Positions 43,339-52,382 are shown, counted from the stretch's first letter. The stretch: DNA of 64,000 nucleotides from Actinomadura sp. NAK00032 (GCF_013364275.1 NZ_CP054932.1:9362001-9426000); one strand, 5' to 3'. Notes: generated by a model from the letters alone, not told the origin. A program made the numbers and translations.

Positions 43339-43591
43339 CGAGCGTATTTCCTTGATTGACGGGCTGACAAAGGACTTTGTGGCGATCGGCGGGGGTCCGC
43401 GCGAGAGCCTTTGCGGGGCCGGAGCCGGACGCGCCCCTTCACATGCCGCGATCTCCGGGTTACGTTCTGGGCACTCCGATGACGCCGACGCGACCCCGGT
43501 GAGCCTCCCGCACGACAACGGTAGCGGGATCCCAAGGGCCCCGGTCCGCCGCACGTGCGGCTGAGGCGCATCAGGAGGGTTTACGTGACGT

Positions 43592-43720
43592 ATGACGCGA
43601 GTTAGGCCACTCGTTCCGGGTATGTGGGGATATCCCCCACAGAGTGGAAAGCACGGGGACACAGCGAAACCAGTTCCGGGGGTGAGCGGGGAGACCCCCG
43701 CGGGATGGAGCCCGACATGA
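43592..43720 (+). CDS. possible 42-residue leader ORF before the YbaK-like gene
   Basis: ATG 43592 opens a frame that ends in TGA at 43718-43720, overlapping the ATG of the next gene as ATGA. AGGAGG lies 13 nt upstream. The peptide has two related segments, VPGMWGYPPQSGK and VPGVSGETPAGWS, encoded by palindromic repeats B and C. It could be a translationally coupled leader or a chance opening through the repeats. Confidence 0.35.
   Translation: MTRVRPLVPGMWGYPPQSGKHGDTAKPVPGVSGETPAGWSPT
43616..43702. repeat. palindromic repeat pair (copies B and C)
   Basis: Copy B (43616-43641) has arms TGTGGGG/CCCCACA. Copy C (43676-43702) has GCGGGG/CCCCGC-like arms. Both follow GTT and begin CCGGG, and they are 60 bp apart. 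The 378-bp gap 43339-43716 otherwise contains the cca promoter area and the short leader ORF. Confidence 0.6.
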
Positions 43721-44367
43721 AGGACGCTCTCGCCATCCACCGCGCGCTGCTCGAATGGGAGACCGTGCACGAGATCGTGCGGCTGCCCGTCGCGATGACC
43801 ACCGCCGACGAACTCCCCAAGGCCCTCGGGCTCCCGGCGGAGCGGTGCCTGGTGACGCGCGTCTACGCGTGCGACGGCGTCCACCCGCGCGAGGGCGCCC
43901 ACGCGCGGGAAGCCCACGCGCGGGAAGGCGGCCGCACGTGGGAGAGCGGCCGCACGTGGGAAGCCGGCCACGCGCGTGATGGCGGCCGGCGCGGCCGGCG
44001 CTTCCTGGCGGGCGTGATCGTCCCGGCGGGCGGACGGCCCCCGGCCGAGGCGGTCCGGCGCGCGGTCGGCGCCCGTGCCGTCCGGCCCGCGCACCCCGAC
44101 CTCGTGAACGCCGTCACCGAGTACGCGGCCGGGCTCGTCTGCCCGCTGCTGCTGCCCGACTCGATGCCGCTGCTGATCGACCCGCTGCTGGCCGGCGGCC
44201 TGGACACCGACGACGTCGTCTACACCGCGACCGGCGAGGCCTCGACCGCCCTCGGGATCCGGGGCGGCTCCCTGTACGCCCTCTGCCACGCGAAGCCGAT
44301 GGACCTGCCGCCCGCCGCGCCGCTCCCGTCCCCCGCCGAACCGCAGACCGCCCGCTCCGGGGCCTGA
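43717..44367 (+). CDS. YbaK/ProX-like tRNA-deacylase-fold protein with repeat insertion
   Basis: 216 residues from ATG 43717 (GGAG 6 nt upstream; ATG 43705 possible). The YbaK-type fold is suggested by HRALLEWETVHEIVRLPVAM, LGLPAERCLVTRVY, and a C-terminal VVYTATGEASTALGIRG. Family members hydrolyse mischarged tRNA. An insertion of about 25 residues (61-85) is made of HAREAHARE and GRTWESGRTWE repeats, encoded by 15-bp and 18-bp tandem DNA repeats. Substrate unknown. Confidence 0.72.
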   Translation: MKDALAIHRALLEWETVHEIVRLPVAMTTADELPKALGLPAERCLVTRVYACDGVHPREGAHAREAHAREGGRTWESGRTWEAGHARDGGRRGRRFLAGVIVPAGGRPPAEAVRRAVGARAVRPAHPDLVNAVTEYAAGLVCPLLLPDSMPLLIDPLLAGGLDTDDVVYTATGEASTALGIRGGSLYALCHAKPMDLPPAAPLPSPAEPQTARSGA

Positions 44368-44477
44368 GCACACGACATCCGGCGCCGAGAGCGGAGAAAC
44401 CGAACACGGCGACGGACTACCATCGACGCCGTGGTGCGGGAAATGTTCGCCCGCCGTCCTGAGGCGGCCGGTAAGGC

Positions 44478-47048
44478 GTGAGGACGGTCAAACGCGCGGT
44501 GGCGCTGGCCGCTCTGCTGCCCTGTATGGCCATGGCGGCGCCGACGACGCTGGCGTCTCCGGCCCTCGCCCAACGCGCCCCGGCGCAGGCCCAGGCGCAA
44601 GCGCTGAGCAAGGCGCGCGCGCAGGTGGCCATGGCGCTGAGCAAGGTCGACCCCAAGAGCGCCAACGAGAAGTCGCGGATCGAGATCTCCGGGCTGGCCA
44701 AGAACCGCACCGACCACCAGCTGTCGGGGCTCAGCCTGCGGCTCCGGTACAGCGCGCAGCCGGTCACCAGCCGCAGCCAGCTCGACCAGTACGCCGCCGC
44801 GGCGCCGAACGCGCTGCCGAACGTCGGCCCGGTCCAGCAGCTCCCCGGGGCCGCCGCACCGGGCGTGAAGCAGAGCTGGACGTTCAAGACCACGGTCAAG
44901 CAGCTCGGGCTCCGCGCCCCGGCGGGCACGCCCGGCGTCTACCCGGTCGGCGTCGAGGTGCTGAACTCCGCGCAGCAGGTCGTCGGCGGCATCACGACCT
45001 TCCTGACGTTCATGCCGAAGAACCCGCGGTTCAACCCGGTGTCGGTCGGCTGGGTCCTGCCGCTCGCCGACCAGATGCACCGCACCAACGACCAGACGTT
45101 CCTCGACGACGACCTCGCCAAGGACGTGGCCCCCGGCGGGCGGCTGCACGGGCTCGTCGACGCGGCGGCCGCCACCGACGCGCCCGTCACGTGGGCGATC
45201 GACCCGGCGCTGCTGGACGACGTCCGGCAGATGGCGGTCGGCGACTACATGGTCCGGCCGCCCGGCGCGAAGAAGGGCGTCCGTAAGGGCAAGAGCGCCG
45301 CGGCGGCGGCCTGGCTGGCCGCGCTGAAGAACGCCAGCAAGAAGGACCCGTACTTCACCCTCCCCTACGCCGACCCGGACGTCGTGGCCCTCGTCCGCCG
45401 CAAGACGCCCCGCGACATCGCCGACGCGTTCGCCGAGCGCAACACCGGCGTCGCGACACAGGTGCTCGGACGCGCCGCGAACGCCCGCGTCGCCTGGCCG
45501 CCGGCCGGCGCCGCCGGCCCCGGCACGGTCGACCAGCTCGCCAAGAACGCCCTGAAGGACGGCGGCGCGTTCCTGATGAGCAGCTCCCAGTTCCAGAACC
45601 CGGCGACGGGCGCGCTGCCGAACGCCACGACCACCCTCCAGCCCCACTACGGCGACCGGAAGGCGCTCCTCTACGACGACAAGATCAACCAGATCGTCAG
45701 CGAGGGCTCCCGGTCGGTCTCCGGGGGGCTGCTCAGCGAGCAGCGCTTCCTGGCCGAGACCGCGATGATCGCGGCGGAGGCCCCGAACCGGCAGCGCACC
45801 CTCGTCGTCGCCCCCGACCGGCACTGGAACCCGGCCGGCGGGGTCGCCAAGAACCTGCTCAAGTACACCAAGAAGGCCCGCTGGCTGCGCGCGGTGCCGC
45901 TCGCCAAGATCGAGTCGACCGCGCCGCAGGGCCGCGTCTTCAACGGCTACTCCGACGACTACCAGCAGTACGAGATCGGCGACGCGCACCTGCGGCAGGT
46001 GCGGGAGATCGCCGAGCAGGCCGCGACGTTCCAGGCCGTCATGACCGGCCCGTCCAAGATCTCCTACGAGCGGTCGGTGCTGCGCCTGGAGTCGGCGGCG
46101 TGGCGGTCGTCGGCGCGGCAGGCGCGGGCCGCCCGCAACCAGCTGAGGGAAGAGCTCGCGGGCGACATGAGCAAGGTCCGCATCGTCACCACCAAGAGCA
46201 AGCGGGTGCTGATGGGCGGCAGCTCGGGCCGGCTGCCGGTGCTCATCGAGAACAGGCTGCCCGACCAGGCCGTCAAGGTCCATCTCGTCGCCACCTCGGA
46301 GAACAGCGCCAAGCTCAGGCTCGGCCGGCTGGAGCCCGAGGACGCGATCATCGAGCTGCAGCCCGGGCAGAAGGCCCAGCGCTGGATCCCGGCGCAGGCG
46401 GCCGGCAACGGCAACTTCCACGTCCAGCTGGAGCTGCGGATCCCGGGCTCGCCCCGCCGGACGTACGGGACCGGCGAGTCCATCACCGTGAACGTCACCG
46501 GCTACGGGCGGCTCGCGCTGCTCATCACCGGCGGCGGACTTGCCGTACTCTTCGTGGGCGTCGGAGTGCGGGCCATCAGAGCGAGGCGCCGCCGGAAAGC
46601 GGAGGCAGCCGGTGACGGGTCGACCGGAATGGGATCGGCGGGACCAGGGGAGCGGGGGACAGGGTTCCCAGGTCCCGGGTTCCCAGGGGCCGGGGTATCC
46701 GCCGCCGAATTCCCCGGGGTACCCGGGGCGGGGCCGACCGCCGCAGGGTCCCCCAGCGCAGGGTCCCCCACCGCAGGGCCCGCCGCAGGGCCCGCCACCC
46801 GGCCGGGGATATCCACAGGGCCCGCCGCAGGGTCCGCCGCCGCGGGGGCCCCGCCAGGGTCCGCCCCAGCGGCCCCCGGGTCCGCCGCCGCGCGGCCCCC
46901 AGGGGCCGGGGCCGGGGCCGCAGGGTCCGCCGCAGAGGCCGCCGGGCCCGCCGCCGCGGACCGCGCCGAACCCGGCGGGATACCCGAGCCCGCCGCCGAC
47001 GGGCAGGCCGCCCGGCGCGGGGAACATCGCCGCCGAGACCGCGATTGA
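44478..47048 (+). CDS. DUF6049 membrane-anchored exported protein with long tail
   Basis: 856 residues from GTG 44478. A signal peptide at 1-31 (LAALLPCMAMAAPTTLASPA), a long extracytoplasmic region with KVDPKSANEKSRIEISG and VGWVLPLADQMHR, and a membrane helix near residue 680 (LALLITGGGLAVLFVGVGV) then RARRRRK. This is the protein usually found before murJ in actinobacteria. Normally it ends soon after the helix; here it continues for about 145 Ala/Gly/Pro-rich residues and overlaps murJ by 437 bp in another frame. Confidence 0.85.
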   Translation: MRTVKRAVALAALLPCMAMAAPTTLASPALAQRAPAQAQAQALSKARAQVAMALSKVDPKSANEKSRIEISGLAKNRTDHQLSGLSLRLRYSAQPVTSRSQLDQYAAAAPNALPNVGPVQQLPGAAAPGVKQSWTFKTTVKQLGLRAPAGTPGVYPVGVEVLNSAQQVVGGITTFLTFMPKNPRFNPVSVGWVLPLADQMHRTNDQTFLDDDLAKDVAPGGRLHGLVDAAAATDAPVTWAIDPALLDDVRQMAVGDYMVRPPGAKKGVRKGKSAAAAAWLAALKNASKKDPYFTLPYADPDVVALVRRKTPRDIADAFAERNTGVATQVLGRAANARVAWPPAGAAGPGTVDQLAKNALKDGGAFLMSSSQFQNPATGALPNATTTLQPHYGDRKALLYDDKINQIVSEGSRSVSGGLLSEQRFLAETAMIAAEAPNRQRTLVVAPDRHWNPAGGVAKNLLKYTKKARWLRAVPLAKIESTAPQGRVFNGYSDDYQQYEIGDAHLRQVREIAEQAATFQAVMTGPSKISYERSVLRLESAAWRSSARQARAARNQLREELAGDMSKVRIVTTKSKRVLMGGSSGRLPVLIENRLPDQAVKVHLVATSENSAKLRLGRLEPEDAIIELQPGQKAQRWIPAQAAGNGNFHVQLELRIPGSPRRTYGTGESITVNVTGYGRLALLITGGGLAVLFVGVGVRAIRARRRRKAEAAGDGSTGMGSAGPGERGTGFPGPGFPGAGVSAAEFPGVPGAGPTAAGSPSAGSPTAGPAAGPATRPGISTGPAAGSAAAGAPPGSAPAAPGSAAARPPGAGAGAAGSAAEAAGPAAADRAEPGGIPEPAADGQAARRGEHRRRDRD

Positions 47049-48780
47049 CCTACCCGTCCCCGGCGGCGGCGCGCCCGTCGCGGAGACGGTCGTCGACACG
47101 CCCGTCCCCCCGCCCGGCGAAGGCGGAGACGGGGACGGCGGCGGCAAGGGCACGTCCGGCGGCATCCTGCGGTCCGGCGCGATCATGGCGATCGGCACGC
47201 TCGCGTCCCGCATCACCGGGTTCCTGCGCACCGCCGTCATCGTCGCCGCGCTCGGCACCGGGCTGCTGGCGAACGCCTACAACACCGCCAACACGATCCC
47301 CAACCAGATCTACGACCTGCTGCTCGGCGGCATCCTGACGAGCGTCATCGTCCCGCTGCTGGTGCGCGCCAAACAGCGGGACCGCGCCGCCGGCGAGCAG
47401 TACGAGCAGCGCGTGTTCACCCTCGCGGTGATCGGCCTCGGCGTCCTCACCGTCGTCTCGGTGCTGTGTGCGCCGCTGTTCATCGACGTCCTCGCGGGCA
47501 GCTACGACGGCGACTCGCGCAAGGTCGCCGTCCTGTTCGCGCAGTTCTTCCTGCCGCAGCTGTTCTTCTACGGCGTCGGCGCGTTCGCCGGGGCCATCCT
47601 GAACACGCGCGGCAGCTTCGGCGCGCCGATGTGGGCGCCGGTGCTGAACAACATCGTGGTGATCGCGGTCGGCGGCGCGTTCCTGGCGATCACGACCGGC
47701 CGCGTCGACCCGTCCAGCATCACCGACTCCCAGCTCATGCTGCTGTCGATCGGCACCACCGGCGGCATCGTCCTGCAGACGCTCGCGCTGTGGCCGTCGC
47801 TGCGCCGGGTCGGGTTCCGCTGGCGGCCCCGGCTGGACTTCAAGCGCGGCGAGATCGCCGAGGTCGGCCGGATGGCCGGCTGGACGCTGCTGTACGTCAT
47901 CGCCACCCAGGCCGCGCTCGCCGTCGTCACCGCGCTGACGAACGCCGCCGGGAAGAACGCCGCGAGCGCGGGGCTCGGCGAGGGCTACGGCTACACCCCG
48001 TACTTCAACGCCTACCAGCTCTTCCAGCTGCCGTACGCGATCGTCGGCGTCTCGGTGATCACCGCGCTGCTGCCGCGGATGAGCCGGTTCGCCGCCGAGG
48101 GCAAGACCGCCGACGTGCGCGCCGCGTTCTCCAGCGGGCTGCGGCTCTCCTCGGTGATCATCATGCCGGCGGCGGCGCTGATGCTGGTGCTCGGCCCGGA
48201 GATCACCACGGTGCTGTTCGCGCACGGCAACACCTCGCCCGACGACGCCCTCGTCATCGCGCGGGTCATGCAGATGTTCGCGATCGCGCTCGTGCCGTTC
48301 TCGATCTACCAGCTGATGCTGCGGGTCTTCTACTCGCACGGCGACACCCGCACGCCCGCGCTGATCGGCCTCGTCGTCACCACGTCCAACATCACGCTGG
48401 CGTTCACCGCCTACAACGTCCTGGACGTCAAGTGGATCGTGGTCGGCATCGCCGGCGGGTTCGCGATCACCAACGTGGTCGGCACCCTCACCTGCTGGCT
48501 GGTGCTGCGCCGCAAGCTCGGCGGCATCGACGGCCGGCGGATCGCCACCGGCCACCTGAAGCTGCTCGTCGCCGTCTGGCCGCTGATCGGGTTCGGCTAC
48601 GCCGCGCACACCGTCGCGGACGCCGCCGGCGGCTCCTCGTCGCTGCTTCCCGCGCTGGTCACCCTGGTCGTCGGCTCCGTCGGCGGCGGGCTGCTGTACG
48701 TGCTCTTCGCCAAGCTGATGCGGGTGGAGGAGATCCAGACGACGATCGCGACGTTCGCGCGGCGGCTGCCCGGCCGCTGA
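46612..48780 (+). CDS. murJ: lipid II flippase MurJ (MviN) with Pro-rich N-terminus
   Basis: 722 residues from GTG 46612, chosen because GGAGG lies 6 nt upstream. About 190 cytosolic residues rich in Gly, Pro and Gln (GPPQGPPPRGP repeats) precede the 14-helix MOP flippase: SGAIMAIGTLASRITGFLR, NTANTIPNQIYDLLLGG, FFYGVGAFAGAILNTRGSF, and RVFYSHGDTRTPALIGL. It flips lipid II across the membrane. The pseudokinase fused to MviN in mycobacteria is here a separate downstream gene. Confidence 0.93.
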   Translation: MTGRPEWDRRDQGSGGQGSQVPGSQGPGYPPPNSPGYPGRGRPPQGPPAQGPPPQGPPQGPPPGRGYPQGPPQGPPPRGPRQGPPQRPPGPPPRGPQGPGPGPQGPPQRPPGPPPRTAPNPAGYPSPPPTGRPPGAGNIAAETAIDLPVPGGGAPVAETVVDTPVPPPGEGGDGDGGGKGTSGGILRSGAIMAIGTLASRITGFLRTAVIVAALGTGLLANAYNTANTIPNQIYDLLLGGILTSVIVPLLVRAKQRDRAAGEQYEQRVFTLAVIGLGVLTVVSVLCAPLFIDVLAGSYDGDSRKVAVLFAQFFLPQLFFYGVGAFAGAILNTRGSFGAPMWAPVLNNIVVIAVGGAFLAITTGRVDPSSITDSQLMLLSIGTTGGIVLQTLALWPSLRRVGFRWRPRLDFKRGEIAEVGRMAGWTLLYVIATQAALAVVTALTNAAGKNAASAGLGEGYGYTPYFNAYQLFQLPYAIVGVSVITALLPRMSRFAAEGKTADVRAAFSSGLRLSSVIIMPAAALMLVLGPEITTVLFAHGNTSPDDALVIARVMQMFAIALVPFSIYQLMLRVFYSHGDTRTPALIGLVVTTSNITLAFTAYNVLDVKWIVVGIAGGFAITNVVGTLTCWLVLRRKLGGIDGRRIATGHLKLLVAVWPLIGFGYAAHTVADAAGGSSSLLPALVTLVVGSVGGGLLYVLFAKLMRVEEIQTTIATFARRLPGR

Positions 48781-48785
48781 CCTCC

Positions 48786-48815
48786 GCCTTCCCGGCCGTG
48801 GCCGGACGGGAAGGC
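48786..48815 (+). terminator. hairpin after murJ
   Basis: GCCTTCCCG...CGGGAAGGC with an inner GGCC-GT-GGCC stem, 5 bp after the murJ stop. A-rich DNA follows (48828-48839). Confidence 0.65.
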
Positions 48816-48997
48816 GAACACCTCCCAAAGTAAAAAAGGACGCGCGGCGATAAGGCGGCCACTCAGGCGAGTAAGCACTACCATGTGGGGGACTACGGCT
48901 TGCGGGGCGACACCCTGGGGAACGCAAAGAGGAGGGTCGGAGGCGTAAGCTGCCACGCCACGAACATGGGATCTGACCACCTGTGCAGGACGTTGCC

Positions 48998-50584
48998 GTG
49001 AGCACGTCAGTCATCGAGCCCGGCACGCGTCTCGCCGGCCGCTACCGCCTCGAAGAGCGCATCAGCGATTCCGGTGGATCGTCGCTCTGGAAGGCCATCG
49101 ACGAGATCCTCGCGCGGGCGGTCGCCGTCCGCACCTTCGATCCCGAGTTCCCCCGGATCGCCGAGGCCGTCACCTCCGCGCGGTCGGCCAGCCGGCTGAC
49201 CGACCCCCGCTGCACCCAGGTGTTCGATGCCGACGACTCCGGCGAGAGCGCCTACGTCGTCAGCGAGTGGGTGGCCGGCGAGACCCTGGAGGGCATGCTC
49301 GGCAAGGCCCCGCTGGAGCCCGGCCGCGCCGCGACCCTGCTGTACGAGGCGGCCGAGGCGGTCGCCGCCGCGCACGCCGCGGGGCTGTCGCACCTCTGCC
49401 TCACCCCCCGCGACCTCGTGTGGACGACCGGCGGCACCGTCAAGATCCTCGGCATCGCGACCGACGCCGTGCTGCACGACCGCACCGCCGACGACCCCGC
49501 CGCCGAGGACGTCCGCGGCCTCGGCCGGATGCTGTACGCGGCGCTGACCGCGCACTGGCCCGGCGACCCCGACCTCTCCGACCTGCCCGCCGCGCCCGCG
49601 ACCGACGGGGTGCCGCACGCGCCCCGGCAGGTGCAGGCCGGCATCTCGCACGGCGTCGACGCCATCGTCTGCCGCTGCCTCGGCATCGGCCCCGGCGAGC
49701 CGATCGCGGCACCCGCCGACCTGGCCAAGGCGCTGCGCGGCGTCCCGCGCACCCCGCTGCCGCTGTTCGCCGGGCTCGGGCACACCGCGCCGCCGTCCCC
49801 GCGTCCCGCGCCCGCGCAGGCCCCGCGCCCCGCGAACCCCTCGCCCGCCGCGACGCAGCCCCACCGGCCCCCCGAGCCGGCCTCGCACGTCCCGCCGCCG
49901 CGCGCCCAGCACGCGCCGCCGCCTCCGCCCGCGTCCACCTCCACCCGGACGGCGCCGGCGCACGGGCCCGGCTCGTCCAAACGCCAGGCGAACCGCGCAC
50001 TGCTCGGCATCGCCGCCGCCGCGCTGACCGTCATCGTCGGCATCGGCGCGTGGGCGCTGACCGGCACCGGCGGCGGCGAGCCCGAAGGCCGCGGCGGTCC
50101 CACCGACAACGGCAAGACGAGCGCCCCGCCCACGCCGACCACGGTGAAACTGCAGGCCGTGGGCGCCGAGGGCATCCAGGACTCCAAGCCCGGCCACCCC
50201 GACACCTCCCTCGGCAAGGGCGCCGAAACGGTCATCGACGGCAAGCCGAGCGGCTCCTGGGAGACGCAGACGTACAACGACGCCCAGTTCGGCAAGTACT
50301 CCAAGGGCATGGGCGTCCTGCTCGACATGGGCAAGCCGGTCAAGGTCTCCAAGGTCAAGATCTACTCGTCCGAGAGCGGCGGGATGCTGCAGGTCAGGGT
50401 GGGGGACTCCAAGACCCCCCGCGATCTCAAGCGCATCGGCCAGCAGCCCGCCACCGGCGGTGAGCTGACCATCACCGCGTCCCCCGAGGCCACCGGGCAG
50501 TACGTGCTCGTCTGGTTCACCACCCTGCCCACGTCCCTCAAGGGCAGGCTCGGGGAGGTCACCGTCTACGGCGCCGCCGGCTGA
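48998..50584 (+). CDS. membrane-anchored pseudokinase with extracellular sensor domain
   Basis: 528 residues from GTG 48998 (AGGA 8 nt upstream; GTG 48983 possible). The kinase-like domain covers about 15-250 but lacks key residues: VAIK lysine is Arg (AVAVRTF), the HRD loop reads LCLTPRDL, and DFG is replaced by LGIAT. A Pro-rich linker, a membrane helix (ALLGIAAAALTVIVGIGAWAL), and a C-terminal galactose-binding-like domain (GKGAETVIDGKPSGSWET) follow. It corresponds to the pseudokinase half of mycobacterial MviN, which controls MurJ through FhaA. Confidence 0.82.
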   Translation: MSTSVIEPGTRLAGRYRLEERISDSGGSSLWKAIDEILARAVAVRTFDPEFPRIAEAVTSARSASRLTDPRCTQVFDADDSGESAYVVSEWVAGETLEGMLGKAPLEPGRAATLLYEAAEAVAAAHAAGLSHLCLTPRDLVWTTGGTVKILGIATDAVLHDRTADDPAAEDVRGLGRMLYAALTAHWPGDPDLSDLPAAPATDGVPHAPRQVQAGISHGVDAIVCRCLGIGPGEPIAAPADLAKALRGVPRTPLPLFAGLGHTAPPSPRPAPAQAPRPANPSPAATQPHRPPEPASHVPPPRAQHAPPPPPASTSTRTAPAHGPGSSKRQANRALLGIAAAALTVIVGIGAWALTGTGGGEPEGRGGPTDNGKTSAPPTPTTVKLQAVGAEGIQDSKPGHPDTSLGKGAETVIDGKPSGSWETQTYNDAQFGKYSKGMGVLLDMGKPVKVSKVKIYSSESGGMLQVRVGDSKTPRDLKRIGQQPATGGELTITASPEATGQYVLVWFTTLPTSLKGRLGEVTVYGAAG

Positions 50585-50753
50585 CCCGTCGCCCGCACTG
50601 TGCACAAGGGCTGTGACGTGGAGTTGCTCTTGTCTGTATCGTGCCTGTGAGCAGAATGTCCCCTCGCCCCCAGGAATCTGTGGTGCCAACCCCAGCAGCC
50701 GGTCGCGGACGTCCGGCACCGAGCGGGCGTCCCGAACGAGAAAGCGGTCGCTC

Positions 50754-51377
50754 ATGACCTCGGTGAGCATGCATCGGGTCGGTGAGGTGCCCGACAAGGA
50801 GCTCCTCGCCCGCCACGCCCAGGGGGACCCGCACGCGTTCGCCGAACTCGTCCACCGGCACCGCGACCGCATGTGGGCGGTCGCCGTCCGCACCCTCGGC
50901 GACCCGGAGGAGGCGGCCGACGCGCTGCAGGACGCGTGCCTGTCGGCGTTCCGCGCGGCCGGGCGGTTCCGCGGGGACGCCGCCGTCACGACCTGGCTGC
51001 ACCGCATCGTGGTGAACGCCTGCCTGGACCGCATCAGGCGCAAGTCCGTCCGGCCGGCGACGCCGATGGGCGACGACGCGACGTTCGACGCCGTCGCGCC
51101 GAAGATGCCCGACCCGACCGACGCGCACGGGGTGTCCCTCGACGTCCGCACCGCCCTGGAGCAGCTGCCGTACGAGCAGCGCGCCGCGCTCGTCCTCGTC
51201 GACATGATGGGCTACTCCGTCGACGACGCGGCCCAGGTCATGGAGGTTCCGCCCGGAACGATCAAGAGCCGGTGCGCGCGCGGGCGCGCCCGGCTCGCGC
51301 CCCTTCTCACCCACCACCGGAACCGACGGGATCGCAAAAACGTCGGAGGTGTGGAAGGAGGTGGCATGCCCAAGTGA
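50754..51377 (+). CDS. sigM: ECF sigma factor SigM
   Basis: 207 residues from ATG 50754. Region 2 has LARHAQGDPHAFAELVHRH and DALQDACLSAFRAAGRFRG. Region 4 has LVDMMGYSVDDAAQVMEVPP, GTIKSRCARGRARL. Position between the murJ/pseudokinase genes and trxB identifies it as SigM, a redox and osmotic stress factor in actinobacteria. It overlaps the anti-sigma gene by 4 bp (GTGA). Confidence 0.9.
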   Translation: MTSVSMHRVGEVPDKELLARHAQGDPHAFAELVHRHRDRMWAVAVRTLGDPEEAADALQDACLSAFRAAGRFRGDAAVTTWLHRIVVNACLDRIRRKSVRPATPMGDDATFDAVAPKMPDPTDAHGVSLDVRTALEQLPYEQRAALVLVDMMGYSVDDAAQVMEVPPGTIKSRCARGRARLAPLLTHHRNRRDRKNVGGVEGGGMPK

Positions 51378-52141
51378 ACCCCGCACACTATGACTACGAG
51401 GTCCTCGCCGACCTGGCCGAGGGATTGCTCGAAGACGACGAAGCCGCCTCCGTCAACGCGCACCTCGACTCCTGCGCCGAATGCCGTGAGCTGTCCGCCG
51501 ACCTTGCGGACGTCTCCCGGATCCTGGCGGAGGCACCCGTACCGTCCATGCCCGCCGAACTGGCCGAGCGCATCGACACCGCCATCGCCGCGGAGTCCAT
51601 GCACAGCGCCACCGTGGTGAGCATGGAGCAGCGGCGCGGAAGGCGGCATTGGCGGATACTGTCCGCGGCCGCGGCGGCGGTGATCGTCGTCGGCGGCGGC
51701 GCGGTGGTCGGCAATATGGCATTGGACGGCGTGAGCGGCGACCACGGTCAGGCGTCGACTCCCGCGCAGGATAATCCCGACCAATCCGGTTCGGAACACG
51801 CGGTGGCCCCGAACGCCGCCCCGGCGGGGGCCTTCACGGTCGCCCGCAGCGGCACCGACTACCGTGCCGGAACGCTCGGCGCCCAGGTCGACGGGCTGCT
51901 CGCCGACGGGCAGCGGCTCAAGCGCTCGGCGGGCACCCCGTCCGCGCAGCTCAAGGGATGCGTCACGGGCGTCACGCACGGCCAGACGCCCGCCCTCGTC
52001 GACAACGCCGAATACGAGGGCGCCCCGGCGATCGTCATCGCCGTGCACGGCGTCGACACCGGCAAATGGAACATCTGGGTGGTCGGCCCGGAATGCTCCG
52101 CGCGGAACCAGCACGTCCTGAAGAAGCTGGAGAACGCCTGA
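51374..52141 (+). CDS. rsmA: SigM anti-sigma factor (ZAS-type)
   Basis: 255 residues from GTG 51374. The N-terminal ZAS motif HLDSCAEC (His-X3-Cys-X2-Cys) may bind Zn or a [2Fe-2S] cluster as in the Streptomyces homologue. A membrane helix (ILSAAAAAVIVVGGGAVVG) follows at about 95-113. The C-terminal part is exported, with two Cys (KGCVTG, PECSAR). It holds SigM inactive until a redox signal. The symbol is given by position. Confidence 0.85.
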   Translation: MNPAHYDYEVLADLAEGLLEDDEAASVNAHLDSCAECRELSADLADVSRILAEAPVPSMPAELAERIDTAIAAESMHSATVVSMEQRRGRRHWRILSAAAAAVIVVGGGAVVGNMALDGVSGDHGQASTPAQDNPDQSGSEHAVAPNAAPAGAFTVARSGTDYRAGTLGAQVDGLLADGQRLKRSAGTPSAQLKGCVTGVTHGQTPALVDNAEYEGAPAIVIAVHGVDTGKWNIWVVGPECSARNQHVLKKLENA

Positions 52142-52277
52142 CGCAGGACCCCGCCGTTCTCGGACCCACCCCCGAGAACGGCCCGACCCATCACGTCCCT
52201 ACAACCGGCTGACCGCGCCACGCGCGCCGCTCACCTGCATTCGCGGCGCTCCGGGTACTTTCAGCGCACTCGCTGTT

Positions 52278-52382
52278 GTTCGGGACGCTCCCGGGCCAGC
52301 GCAAGACGCTCCCGGCTCAGCGCAGGACGCTCCCGGCTCAGCGCAGGACGCTCCCGGGCCAGCGCAGGACGTTCCCGGCTCA
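52278..52382. repeat. 21-bp minisatellite, five units
   Basis: Units of GCGCAGGACGCTCCCGGCTCA start at 52278, 52299, 52320, 52341 and 52362; four are nearly identical, the first more diverged. They lie between the anti-sigma gene and the hydrolase gene. The 289-bp gap 52142-52430 shows no other gene. Confidence 0.9.
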
